Of a DNA stretch of 64,000 nucleotides, positions 22,190-32,499 are shown one piece after another (position 1 is the first letter of the stretch; each line of letters starts with the position of its first letter). The notes below the pieces were generated by a model. That model ran no database searches, was not told the DNA's origin, and saw nothing but the letters and a program-made list of their open reading frames with translations. Made by a program: the position numbers and the translations under genes. This DNA is from Cephalopachus bancanus (Eukaryota > Chordata > Mammalia > Primates > Tarsiidae): NCBI GenBank assembly GCA_027257055.1, contig JAPVLO010000161.1, forward strand, positions 2,108,001-2,172,000, given 5' to 3'.

Positions 22190-22595
22190 ATTCCCCTTCC
22201 TGAATCTAGGTCCCTTTCCACACCAGATCTGGGCTTGCCAGGTGACTTATTTTGACAAATGGCACATAAGTGTGACACAAGCAGAAATCTGAAGAGTATT
22301 TGTGCATCTCTTTTGTTATTCTTGGGAATCCTTCAACCACCACCATGTGCGTGAGCCTGGGCTAGCCTGTTGGATGACACAAGACCAAGTCATCTTACTG
22401 CCCCAGTTGACATGGAGCCAACCCTGGACATGTGAGAGTAGTCACTCTAGGTCATCTGGCCTCAGCTGGGCCAGCCGAGCCACTCAACAAATCACCCAGT
22501 CAAATCATAGAATCATGAGAAATAACAAATGTTTGCTGTTTTAAAGCCCTAAGTTTAGGGTGATTTGACATACAGCACAAGCTAACAAATATACT
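22190..22595 (+). mobile_element. MLT1-type MaLR LTR
   Basis: Sense LTR with GACAAATGGCACATAAGTGTG, CACAAGCAGAAATCTGAAG, CACCACCATGTGCGTGAGCC, GGGCTAGCCTGTTGGATGAC, AATCATGAGAAATAAC and the MLT1-like 3' end TGTTTTAAAGCCCTAAGTTTAGGGTG. Solo LTR; no internal sequence seen. Confidence 0.8.
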
Positions 22596-22859
22596 CCTCA
22601 AATGTTAGGAATTCCTGGTTTATGGTCTCGGGTCTCTCCTCATGCAACATAAGATATATAACATCACAATAATGATTCTCACAGCTGTAGCCCAAAGAGG
22701 TATTTCATAACTATTGGAAAATTTCATCACATAGCTTCTATGTACCTCAAGTCAAAGGTCAGTACTAAACATTATGTTCCCCACAAAAACAAAACAACAT
22801 TTTTCTTCTTGGTGCTCTGTTCCCAATATATGAAATGTGAAGACTGCTCTCAACTCTTC

Positions 22860-23580
22860 CCTCTTCTCCCTCCTCTATAACCAACCAGCCACCAGGTCAA
22901 TTTCACCTCTTTAACACCCTATTGGCTCCTATCCTTCCTCTTTTATCTCCAATATTTCTACTCCATGGAAATCTCTTACACTGCCTTCCCAAAACTGTCA
23001 CAACCTCCTGCCTCCAGAATGTCCCCCTCCAATGCAGCTTCTCACTGAGCCAGCTATTTCCCTGTTTCCACATTGAAAACTCCTCAATGTGTCCCATTGT
23101 CTATGGGATAATGACCAAATACCTTAACACATCACATAAGTCCTTTCCCAAGTTAATCTCCTCTCCACTGCCATTTCTAGTCCTATCATGCTCCATATCA
23201 CACCCAGAGTTCCCCTAGCATACCAGGCTGCTTCATGCCCCAGGACTTTTGCACGTGTTGTTTGCATAGACACAGCATGTCTGTCCTCTTTTTTCCTTTT
23301 TTTTTTTTTAATTTGAGTGTCTATTTACCACAGGACTCAACTCAGAAGTTATATCCTTACATAAAGCACCCTCCCACCTCTACCCCAGAAGTTAATCCCT
23401 TCTACCACACTATTACTTCTTGGTACTTTCCTTGAATTTTGCAGTTATCACACTATATTATAATGTTTTTTTTAATAGTTCCCTCTCTCCTGTCATCCCA
23501 CAACCTTCCCTATTGCAGCATCTGGAATAGTACCATGCGTATAATTAGCATTCAAAAAAAAAGCCTGTCTAATGAATGAA
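22860..23580 (+). repeat. L2 LINE 3' region
   Basis: Sense L2: CCCATTGTCTATGGGATAATGACC, TTTCTAGTCCTATCATGCTCC, CTTCATGCCCCAGGACTTTTGC, AAGTTATATCCTTACATAAAG and CACCCTCCCACCTC. A T10 run sits at about 23301-23310. The open frames over it are not coding. Confidence 0.8.
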
Positions 23581-23584
23581 ATCT

Positions 23585-24000
23585 TAGCATCCTTTCTGTT
23601 TCCTTTACAATAGAGAAGCTTCATAAATCTGTCATTAATAACTTGTTAAGACAAATAAACTCGTTTTATAGAATTCTGAACAAAATTGCTAGCACAAAAT
23701 GTATAAAATCTTCAGATTAAAAATTTCTGTTTGGAATGTATCCTTTTCCACGTTGGTACTCCCGATAACAAATTGTGTTAGCCTGGCTCTGTAAAGCAAT
23801 GCTCATTTTCAGCCTTAAGGAAAAAGTTCTAAGAATAAGGAACTTGATGATTCCTGCAGAAAACCTTGCATTCAGATCAATGTTCTGATAAAACAAAGGA
23901 GTAAGAGACATGAAGAAAAGCAGTAGATTCCAAGTTTGGAATAGACTGTAAAACCAAGAAAGCACCACATAAAATATCCCAAGTCCCTTCCCTAGTGGGG
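23585..24000. other. unassigned non-coding sequence
   Basis: No recognisable feature seen. Confidence 0.45.
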
Positions 24001-24004
24001 TGAG

Positions 24005-24180
24005 GTACTAGCAAGAGCACAAGTGTCAGAGATGAAAAGACTGAAGTCAACTCTGCTGCTGTGTAGCTCTATGACCACTAGCAACTCTCACAACTTCTCT
24101 TTTCTCGTCTTTAAAATGAGGGTGCTGGACCAAATTATTTCCAGGTCCATTAAATTCCTTAATTCTATGGGTCTGAGTCT
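24005..24180 (+). mobile_element. MIR SINE
   Basis: Sense MIR: TGAAGTCAACTCTGCTGCTG, TGTAGCTCTATGACCACTAG and TCTCGTCTTTAAAATGAGGGTG, followed by a diverged tail TTAATTCTATGGG. Confidence 0.8.
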
Positions 24181-24189
24181 ATGGCAATG

Positions 24190-24345
24190 ATTCCTAAATC
24201 AGTTTGTGTATGAAGAGCACATGGGAAGATTTCTAAATCCATACCTTCCTAGGCCTCCTTCTCAGAGATTGTGATTCCACTGGGAATGTCATAGTTTTAC
24301 AAAGCCCCAGAAAGCAGTTCTGAGCTTAACCACCACTTTAGGAGC
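24190..24345 (+). mobile_element. MER5-like hAT MITE (weak)
   Basis: The order CCTAAATCAG...ACATGGGAAGATTTCTAAATCC...CTAGGCCTCCTTCTCAGAG...GATTCCACTGGGAATG resembles a MER5-type element, but both ends are decayed. Confidence 0.4.
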
Positions 24346-24349
24346 CTAG

Positions 24350-24875
24350 CCACCCTATAAAAATCTCATCTGCGATCTTTTTTCAGCTACATATACCACC
24401 TAAAGAATAAGGTTTTCCAGTGGGGATACATCTCCATTTTTATAATAATGGTTAAAGAAAAATACGGGATTTACTTTACATAACGTCATTTTAGGGGCAC
24501 TTTACAGGGACATATTCATTGCTCAAATATGGAAATTACCTATATAGCCTTGTATTTCAATGTCTGTATGATCACCATTTTAAGCATGTGACTTGGTATC
24601 ATCTCGAACAAAATACTTTTCTTATAAACCCATCATCATTTTTTTAATGAAAATCTGTGAAAAATCATTATTTCATGTATAAGCACAGCCACCACCTAGG
24701 AACATACTAAGCTGTAGAGGAAGATAATTTATTTGTGGCACAAACCATTAGCAGGATTAAAACGTATCATCTATACATAGACATACAGCTTATCTTTAGG
24801 AAGTTGTGTGGCAGACACTGTACTTGCCTGCCAACCTCAATATCTTCTTTACTGGTAGGGTCTGCCCATTTCCAG
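24350..24875. other. unassigned non-coding sequence
   Basis: No recognisable feature seen. Confidence 0.4.
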
Positions 24876-24879
24876 GCAA

Positions 24880-25335
24880 TGAAGCATGATGAGTATAAGT
24901 TAACTTTGATAATCCTATTTCCCTTTACAAGATACTAATTTTTGCAGCCTCTCTTGCAGCTGGGGATAGCCATATGATCTATCACTAGACACTGAGACTC
25001 AAGAACCAGTCTGTTGGTGTACTCCTGGGAAGTAATTTTCCCCTCCTTAATAAAAAGAGGATCCTTTATGTTACTCACATACCTGCTTCCTTCCTTAAAT
25101 GCGAAGGGCTGCTATTTAGTGACCAACAGGTACTGAGCACGAGGCCCGCATGCCTAGACTCAGAGATGGCACAGTAGAAAATGGGAAAGGTCCTAGACCT
25201 CGATGACATCAGGAAGCCACAGCTCAACCACAAAACTTTTAACAAGACTTCTTGTTATGTGTGACAATTAAGAATCTTTATTGCTCAAGCCGCTAGGATC
25301 TTTTTCTATTACCTGTAGCCAAAAATACATCCCAG
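24880..25335 (+). mobile_element. ancient LTR-like repeat (MLT1/MaLR-like)
   Basis: Recognised by its order: GCCTCTCTTGCAGCTGGGGATAGCC, CTGGGAAGTAATTTTCCCC, CTAGACCTCGATGACATC and ACTTCTTGTTATGTGTGAC, ending AGAATCTTTATTGCTCAAGCC. An antisense member of the same family lies at 29055-29470. I do not recall the Repbase name. Confidence 0.6.
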
Positions 25336-25339
25336 TGAA

Positions 25340-25755
25340 ATCCATTTCTAATCCAGCGTCATCCATGGGAGGCCACGAGGCGTATGTGAGGTCAGGGTTC
25401 CATGCCTGAGAGTAGGAAACGGCTGTCATCCAGGACTAGGTATTTCAAGCACTGTTTGAAGAGGAGCAAAGGATAGGGAAGTAAGGAGGCGGGAGCAGTG
25501 ATAGATTTTTAAGAGAAAGCTTGAAAGTGAAAGAAGAAAGGAATAAAAGGGCTTCGAGTTTATCATTTGACACTCTGGTAGGAGGATCTTTACAATGGAA
25601 ATGTATAAGGATTTTTTTTCCCCAAAACACTAAGTAAAAAAAGTTGCAGGAGTCACTGAAACCTGCCTTGTACACTCATCTACTTCTATTGTCCTTTTTC
25701 ACTCCCCACTTTGAAGGATCGGTGATCAAGTGTCCTGCCCAAAGGTTGTTCCCGA
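25340..25755. other. unassigned non-coding sequence
   Basis: No recognisable feature seen. Confidence 0.45.
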
Positions 25756-25770
25756 AGGATGCTGCATTTT

Positions 25771-26065
25771 TTTTTTTTTTGAGTTGGAGTCTCACTCTGT
25801 CGCCCAGACTGGAGTGCAGTGGCCGCTCCCAGCCACCGCAGCCTCGACCTGCTGGGCTCCGGCGATCTTTCCGCCTCAGCCTTCCGAGTAGCCAGAATTA
25901 TAGGCATGCGCTACCACACCCGGCTGATTTTTTTTTTTTTTTTTGATTTATTGTAGAGATGAGGTCTCGCCTGCCCCGGCGGGTCTCGAACCCGCGGGCT
26001 CAGGCAATCCACTCACCTCAGCCTCCCAAAGGCACGGGATTACAGGCTGAGCCACCGAGTCCAGC
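25771..26065 (-). mobile_element. lineage-specific Alu, antisense, youngest subgroup
   Basis: Perfect 15-bp target-site duplication AGGATGCTGCATTTT at 25756-25770 and 26066-26080. Carries the antisense forms of the extra C (CCCAAAGGCACGGG) and of the deletion variant (TCTCGCCTGCCCCGGCG). The middle A-rich linker has grown to about 18 A residues. The hairpin GCGGGTTCGAGACCCGC (read on the minus strand) is intact at 25979-25995. Confidence 0.96.
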
Positions 26066-26260
26066 AGGATGCTGCATTTTAAGTCAGATGAACTCATTCT
26101 AGCACCAAGGTCTGCTCTTGGCCACTGAGGCCTTGGCCCCTTTGACTTCAGTGATATTCTCTGCAAGTAAGTCTATCAAGTCTCCTGGGACTCTGGAAGC
26201 CATATTGAAATAAGATTCTCATGCCTGGAACTGGTTTTTGGAAAACATCAAGAAATACAA

Positions 26261-26553
26261 GCCGGGCTTGGTGGCTCAGCCTGTAATCCCGTGCTTTGGG
26301 AGGCTGAGGTCAGTGGATTGCCTGAGCCCGCGGTTCGAGACCCGCCTGGGCAACTTGGCGAGACCTCATCTCTACAATAAATCAAAAAATTAGCCGGGCA
26401 TTGTAGCGCATGCCTGTAATTCCGGCTATTCGGAAGGCTGAGGCGGAAGGATCGCCGGAGCCCAGTGGGTCGAGGCTGCAGTGGCCGGATGGCTACTGCA
26501 CTCCAGTCTGGGCAACAGAGTGAGACTCTAACTCAAAAAAAAAGAAAGAAAGA
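26261..26553 (+). mobile_element. lineage-specific Alu
   Basis: GCCGGGCTTGGTGGCTCAGC, CCCGTGCTTTGGGAGG, CTGGGCAACTTGGCGAGACC (ACTTGG retained) and CTACAATAAATCAAAAAATT, with an A tail degenerating into GAAA units. Perfect 11-bp target-site duplication AAGAAATACAA at 26250-26260 and 26554-26564. Head-to-head with the preceding antisense copy, 195 bp apart. Confidence 0.95.
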
Positions 26554-26565
26554 AAGAAATACAAC

Positions 26566-27534
26566 ACACATCCTCTCCTGTCTCTCTTTATCTCTCTCTT
26601 GCTCTCATTCTCTCTTTAACACTTAAGGAAATTAAAAAGAACCTATGGGTGTTCAGCATATTGGCACATCAAAGTCCGCAAAGGAAAATATTTGAATTTT
26701 TTCCATCTATTTTCCTCTCCTGTTCTTTATGCTTCTCAATGAGAAGAAAGGTAGAGCTTACATTTTATGTCAACACAAAAGGCCTCCGTTTGTGTGCATT
26801 ACTTATTAAAGTATTCAGCGATTCAATGTCAAGGTATGTATTATACATACTTTTTTTCTAGGCCATTATCAGCTTTCTTACAACACTATTATTCTTCAGC
26901 CCAGCTAATGCTTCTGTCAAAGATTTAGCAACAAGCATGGAAAATGTCAAACAGTAGGGAAGAAACCTAGCTGTTTCCACAACTGCACAAAAAACCCGAG
27001 TTGTCTTTTGTGGAAAGGCAGCATAATTCTGCTATGAACGCCAACGGATGTTTTATCAGGGGACAGAGTAGGGGAAATGGTTTATTTGTTTTCCTCTGCA
27101 CACCTGAGTCCATCTCCTCCGAATAAGTTTCCTTTCTTCTCTTGCCAATATACTTAATAAAATAGGGCTTATGTTGTTATCATTTCACCCTCTCCCCAGG
27201 AGGTATCCAGCTTGGAATGTGACAGAAATCCACCGAGAGAGTCAGTCTTGTTCTGTCTGTAGAGTAGTGTGATAAGATTTAAGGAGCACTAAAAGGCTCC
27301 TCTGGAGAAAAATATTTTCCCAACCTGCTTACCAGGGTGCCTGAAATTACAACCCTTCTGCTTTAAGGCATTGAGCGTCTCCATTAAAATGCAAATATGG
27401 TAGGTGAGTTATTTTATCAAACTATCACATCTTAACTTGAATTAGTTTATGACTTAATCCAAAATCCAGAAGTGATGGAACACAGGGCCATGAAGTTTGG
27501 ACGTGAGTGAAGGTGATACAAAGGTTTAGGGTTT
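26566..27534. other. unassigned; CT-rich patch at start
   Basis: A CT-rich low-complexity patch (26574-26618, TCTCTC units) then unique sequence with no recognised repeat. Confidence 0.5.
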
Positions 27535-27549
27535 AAAATGTGTTGCCTA

Positions 27550-27862
27550 GGCCAGGTGCGGTTGTTCGAGCCTGTAATCCCAGCACTTTGGGAGCCCAAG
27601 AGGATTGCCTGAGCCCAGGGGTTTGCAACCAGCCCGGGCAACTTGGTGAGACCTCGTCTCTACAATAAATCAAAAAAATAAAAAATAAAAAAAAAATAAG
27701 CCGGGTGTGGTAGCAGGCGCCTGAAGTTCCAGCTACTTGGAAGACTGAGGCAGAAGGATCGCCAGAGCCCAGCGGGTCGAGGCTGCAGTGGCCGTGAGCA
27801 TGCCACTGCACTCCAGCCTGGGCGACAGAACGAGACTTCGACTCAAAAAACAAAAATAAAAT
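27550..27862 (+). mobile_element. lineage-specific Alu, early form
   Basis: Intermediate between AluJ and the young copies. It keeps CCCAGCACTTTGGGAG and an AluJ-like GGGGTTTGCAACCAGC, yet already has GGGCAACTTGGTGAGACC and CTACAATAAATCAAAAAAAT. The linker is expanded with AAAAAT units. Target-site duplication of 15 bp with one mismatch: AAAATGTGTTGCCTA (27535-27549) and AAAACGTGTTGCCTA (27863-27877). Confidence 0.95.
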
Positions 27863-28040
27863 AAAACGTGTTGCCTAAGGAGCAAACCTAAACAGCAGCA
27901 CAGAATATGTGTCTGATAGCGTAAAAATGAGGTCGTTAATACTAACACAGGCAGATGCTCTCAACAACACTTGCTGAATAACAGGTGGATCTATGAGGTT
28001 GAGAAGTTGTCATCCTCACTCTTCAAAAACAAATTCTAGG

Positions 28041-28317
28041 GGCCAGGTGCATGTTGGCTCCCCCCTGTAATCTTAACACTTTGAAAGACTGAGATGAGAA
28101 GATCACTTGAGGCCAGGAGTTCGAGGCCAGCCTGGGAAATATAGCACGACCCCACTAGCTGGGTGTGGTGGCATGGGCCTGTAGTCCCAGCTACTCAGGA
28201 GGAGGCTGAAATAGGAGGATCACTTGAGCCCAGGAGTTCAAGGCTGCAGTGAGCTACGATCGTGCCACTGGACTACAACCTGGGCAACAGAGTGAGACAC
28301 TGTCTAAAAAAAAAGAT
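28041..28317 (+). mobile_element. AluJ dimer
   Basis: GGCCAGGTGCATGTTGGCTC start, CAGCCTGGGAAATATAGCACG first arm with the linker largely deleted, then CTGGGTGTGGTGGCATGG right arm and CTGGGCAACAGAGTGAGAC end. Target-site duplication AAATTCTAGG at 28031-28040 and 28318-28327. Confidence 0.93.
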
Positions 28318-28539
28318 AAATTCTAGGATGCATAAATGACCTCCTTTCTTCTCACTTGAATTGGTATTCTCAGTTGGATTTACTTACCATTTCTTCCTCT
28401 GAGTCTGCTCAGGACTCTTAGTCACTCCCTCTCCATCAGTTTCAGAGGCAGCATGGATCCATAGTAGATCCCACTGTTTTCTCCAGCATTTTCATTTCTT
28501 CTCCCCTTCCACCCCCTTGAAGTTAATCGTGGCCATGAC

Positions 28540-28855
28540 TGACCTTAGCCAATAAAATGTAAGTAAAAATGACATGTGTCACTTCCAGGAAGAAGTGTTT
28601 CAGAGCTGGCTCATGATTCCTCATGCTTTCTTCTTCTGCCAAGGTGAACTCTGAAGCATGGTGAACTTGAGATAAAGATGCAAGATCAAAGCAACCAGCA
28701 ATGATGAACCCACAGAGCCTCTATCTGGAAAGCTATTCAGACCTGCAGAAGGCTATAACTGAGTAGGAATAAACTTTGATTGTGTTAGACTACTGATATT
28801 TTGTTGATATTACTTTAGTATAATCTCACCTATCCTGGCTGCTTCATCTCCCATA
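28540..28855 (+). mobile_element. MLT1-type MaLR LTR
   Basis: GACTGACCTTAGCCAATAAAATG, GTCACTTCCAGGAAGAAGTG, TTCTTCTTCTGCCAAGGTGAAC, AGTAGGAATAAACTTTGATTG and TGTTAGACTACTGATATTTTG, ending near CACCTATCCTGGCTG. Order and motifs match MLT1-like LTR 3' halves. Confidence 0.78.
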
Positions 28856-28899
28856 AACATCCCTCAGGATATCTCATCAGGGCCTCTCTATCACCACGC

Positions 28900-29050
28900 C
28901 TTCATAATTCAACAAATACTCACTAAGATCCTACTATGTCAGACAGTAGCGTAGGTACCAGAGATTTAGTGGTAACGGTAAAGACAAAGTTCTTGGAATC
29001 ATGAAGGTTACAGACTAACCAAGGAAGAAAGATTATAAATAAGTTTGTTA
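28900..29050 (-). repeat. L2 3' end, antisense
   Basis: AATTCAACAAATACTCACTAAG, ATCCTACTATGTCAGACAG and TACCAGAGATTTAGTGGTAACG: the reverse complement of the L2 terminus. Confidence 0.78.
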
Positions 29051-29054
29051 GAAA

Positions 29055-29470
29055 TAGGTTTGGCTGAGTGTAACAGAAAGTCCAAATAAAACCAGCTTAA
29101 GCAAATTAGAGGTCTGGTTCCCTCACATAAAATAAGTCTGAAGATTGGCAGTCCAAAACTTGTAAGGTGACTCTATAATGCCTTCAGAAACCCAGACTCC
29201 TCTATCTTTCTGATCTACCATTCTTAGCATGCAACTTACATCTTCCAAAGCACTTCATATTCCATAATTGCTACCACAGCTCCATTCATTTTTTCCACAT
29301 TCTAGCAAGAAGAAAGAGAAAGATAGAAAGGCAAGGGGAGATGCCACCTAGCTGAGTCATGTCCCCTTAAAGAACTTTCCCTGAAGCCCTAGCCTAGTAA
29401 TATATATATAACTTGCTGGCTACTCCTACTTTGAAGGGAGACTGGGAAAGAAATAGAATCCCAGATGGAT
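29055..29470 (-). mobile_element. ancient LTR-like repeat, antisense
   Basis: Reverse-complement member of the family at 24880-25335. GTGTAACAGAAAGTCC, AACCAGCTTAAGC, ACCCAGACTCCTCTATCTTTC, TACCATTCTTAGCATGC and AGCTGAGTCATGTCCC occur in the expected backward order. Confidence 0.6.
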
Positions 29471-29629
29471 ATATTTTTGCCACCAAGAAAACTGGGTTCT
29501 ATTGGAAAAGAAGAGAAGAGAATAAGTATTGAGTAGGCATTGGATAGTTTTTGCAATTATAAATAAACAAATAAGGATTTTTACCTGGTGATAGGTACTT
29601 TGAAGGGGAAAAATGTAATTTAAAAAGTG

Positions 29630-30095
29630 GAGAAACAGCAACTTTAGTGAGGGCAGGGAGGAAAGATCTTTCTAAGCAGGTGGCATTGGAATGAGAAGGC
29701 ATCCATGAAAGGATCTGGGGAAGGACACCTCAGGTAAAAGAAAAAATGAATGTCAAGGCCTGAAGCAGAAACAAGGAGCAGAAAGTCTCCCTAATGAGCT
29801 GGAACGGAGTCAGTGAGAGGGAACGTGGTTGGAGGTAAGAGCAGGGAGTCAGGGAGAAGCCAGATCATGGAGGACCTTATGAACATCAGGAGTTTGAATT
29901 TCATTCCAAGTGGGACAGGAAGCCAGTGAGGGGCTGAGGAGTAATCAGGGAGTAACATCATCTGATTTCTGTCATTCTGGATACTGTTGGGAAGTGGTTT
30001 GTAGGGAGATAAGAATGACGATCCATTAGGATGCCCAGACAAGAGACGATGGTGCTTCCCCTGTAGGATGATGGACATTCAGTGCTAAGGATGCC
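29630..30095 (-). repeat. L2 LINE 3' region, antisense
   Basis: GGTGGCATTGGAATGAGAAGG, AGCCAGATCATGGAGGACC, TTATGAACATCAGGAGTTTG, AGTGGGACAGGAAGCCAGTG and CAGACAAGAGACGATGGTGC follow the L2 consensus read backwards. The short minus-strand open frames are an L2 artefact. Confidence 0.82.
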
Positions 30096-30099
30096 ATTG

Positions 30100-30600
30100 C
30101 AATGGACAATCATAAATTTTTGATAGATCTCATTGGTCTCGATGGGCAATTTTTTCCACTAGAGTTTGTCAGAGAATGTCGAGTTTTTCCAGAATTGGAA
30201 TCTTTCCAAGAAAGTGTGGGGCTAGAGGGAGGCTGCAAAAGAAGGTGTTTACGGACTTTGGTTAACAAGTCATAGACGTGAAGAACCCTGGACTCTAAGC
30301 CAGATGCAGAAGGAAGCAATGCAAGACAAAGGATGAAGTGTGAAGCCAACCCAGAATCAGCCACTTCTCACTCCTCATCTCCTAATGCCCAGTTTCTGCA
30401 TTTCTGCCTAGCTTCCGCCAATGAACTCATGGCTAGACCATCTACCTGGCACCAGATGACCAATACCATATCTCTCAGATCATCCTGTTCCATATCCCCT
30501 GCTGCTTTTAGGTGGGTCCTTTCCCTCTCTCACTCAACTCAGGTCCGTGCCCTGGGCTGCCAAGTGCTTGGAAAGAAACAGCAAACACTACTCATACCAT
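30100..30600. other. unassigned non-coding sequence
   Basis: No recognisable feature. Short open frames on both strands lack domain signatures. Confidence 0.45.
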
Positions 30601-30601
30601 T

Positions 30602-30825
30602 CAGTGGTAAAGCGTAAAGACTAAAGGTAGACTGTGGGTTCAAATCCAAGCTCCTCCACATTCCAGCTGTGTCCCTGTGGGTACTACTTAGCCTTTTTGC
30701 CCCAATTTCTTCATCTGTAAAATAAGGATATCAATAAGACCTACTTCATAGGGCTATTGTAAAAATCCCATGAATCAATGAAAAGTTCTCAGAAGAGTAC
30801 CTAGCACAAAGTAAAACTCTCAAGT
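30602..30825 (+). mobile_element. MIR SINE
   Basis: Near full-length sense MIR: TGTGGGTTCAAATCCAAGC, CCAATTTCTTCATCTGTAAAATAAGG, CTTCATAGGGCTATTGTAAAAATC and GAGTACCTAGCACAAAGTAAAAC. Confidence 0.9.
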
Positions 30826-30829
30826 TACC

Positions 30830-31205
30830 CAATGTTATTTTATTGTCATCTTTCTGCATTACTCAGACCAAATCTCATTCCCTCCGAAAACTTCTCTCCC
30901 CACCCAGCCTTCATTTGTCTCCTTTCTTTAACTCATTTTATACTTACTATTCATAACACGTAATCCACGTCTTACAACATGCTGTCCTGTTCTTTAATTG
31001 TTGGAATCACTCAATTTGGCACTTGAATCTACGCTAATTACTGTATGCTAATATATAAAATCACTCTTAGCCCTAATTCTTTATGTATGTGCCTCCGCCC
31101 CTCTCTCCAACTATGCTTGGAGTTTCCAGCAAGCCTATTGTATACCTTTCTCACACCTTCACCACAGACAGTGCAGTGCTAGACACATCATGGGGGTTTG
31201 TTAAG
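30830..31205 (+). repeat. L2 LINE 3' end
   Basis: Sense L2 tail: CTCATTCCCTCCGAAAACTTC, CATTTTATACTTACTATTC, TATGCTTGGAGTTTCCAGC and CAGTGCAGTGCTAGACACATC, ending GTTTGTTAAG where the Tigger element begins. Confidence 0.7.
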
Positions 31206-31207
31206 TA

Positions 31208-31711
31208 CAGATGCTCCTCAACAGTGGAGTTACGCCCCTATAAGCCCATTGTTAGTTGAAAATATCATAAGTCGAAAGTGCATTTAATACTCTTCAAACA
31301 TCACAGCTTACCCTAGCCTACCTTAAATGTGTTCAGAACGTTTACCTTAGCCTCCAGCGAGACAAAATCATCTAACACAAAGCCTGTTTGACCATAAAAT
31401 CTTGAATACTACACAGATGGGCGTTTTGTAGACACAAGGGGATGTAAAAACACAAAACATAATACCCAAAAAACACTGGTAACAAAACAGTGTAGAGTGG
31501 CAGCTGTGTACCCTCATGATCGCCCGGTTGACTGGGCCCTGTGGCTCGCTGCCACTACCCAGCATTGCAAGAGAGTATCATACCTGCATATCACTAGCCC
31601 TGGGAAAGATCAAAATTCGAAGTGTGGTTTCTAATGAATGTGCATCCTTTGTGCGCTATTGTAAAGCCAAAAAAATCGTAAACTGAACCATCATAAGTCA
31701 GAGACCATCTG
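31208..31711. mobile_element. Tigger-type (TcMar) non-autonomous DNA transposon
   Basis: Terminal inverted repeats start CAGATGCTCCTCAAC at the left; at the right the reverse complement reads CAGATGGTCTCTGACTTATG. TA target duplications at 31206-31207 and 31712-31713. Inside are GAAAATATCATAAGTCGAAAG and CTGTGGCTCGCTGCC. About 504 bp, no transposase frame. It lies at the end of an L2. I place it in the Tigger group by termini and TA duplication, not by a named subfamily. Confidence 0.85.
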
Positions 31712-31714
31712 TAA

Positions 31715-32195
31715 TTGGGTATTGAAATAGGACCTTTTTTTGGAGAATGCCAAAAATCCTGTGCTTTAGGGAACCAAACGGAAGTGGGAAATGAATGCTT
31801 CAGAAATGGAACTGACTTATATAAATCTCTGGGCAGGGTCTATGCTATCTTGGGGAGAATATTGTCAGCATTTTCTTCTTAAAATCCTTCCAAGAGATGG
31901 TCTGACTCACTCAAGATTAATTTTCACCAGATCCTCCGACCTCCTGGAGTCAGCCTAGGAGTCCCTGGCCCTCAAAGCAAATAAGTCTCTTCAGCTATAG
32001 GAAGACAAGTGCTAAGCAGAACTTGTGAGCCTGCTGAGAAGCTGCCCTACTCTGAATCCTCTTCATGGCTTTTGGGGGTCAACTAAGCTGAAGAAATTAA
32101 CCACACACAGCACCACAAAGAACTGCAATGGAAAACAGTGCAGTTTGCCCATCCCTGCAACCCTTTACACATCTTTTTAACGCTGCAAATACTGC
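31715..32195. other. unassigned non-coding sequence
   Basis: No recognisable feature seen. Confidence 0.45.
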
Positions 32196-32199
32196 CAAG

Positions 32200-32420
32200 A
32201 GGCAATGTGGGCTGTCGGAGTTTAAACCATAGCTCTGCCCCTCTCCAGCTGCATGGCTCTGAGTCACTTTAACCTCTGTGTCTCAATTTCTTCATCTGGA
32301 AAGTGAGAGTTATAATAGTCCCCACTGCTTCCAGTTTTTATGAGGATTAAGAGATTTTAAATTTTTATAGTACTCAGGACAGTGCCTGGCTGTGAGCATT
32401 TTGCAAGTGTTTGTTGAATT
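32200..32420 (+). mobile_element. MIR SINE
   Basis: GTTTAAACCATAGCTCTGCCCC, TCTCAATTTCTTCATCTGGAAAG, TATGAGGATTAAGAGATTTT and CAGGACAGTGCCTGGCTG in sense MIR order. Confidence 0.9.
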
Positions 32421-32438
32421 TTTTTAATTGTATTTATT

Positions 32439-32440
<2 letters not shown>

Positions 32441-32477
<37 letters not shown>

Positions 32478-32490
32478 ACGCGTGTGTGTA
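32441..32490. repeat. (GT)n microsatellite
   Basis: About 25 GT/CG-type dinucleotides, interrupted by GCACGC near 32476-32481. Confidence 0.97.
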
Positions 32491-32499
32491 TTCTGAGCA

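Noticed and set aside
25979..25995. A tRNA gene, suggested by the T-arm-like hairpin
   Set aside because: No acceptor, D or anticodon arms around it; the motif is inside an Alu left arm.
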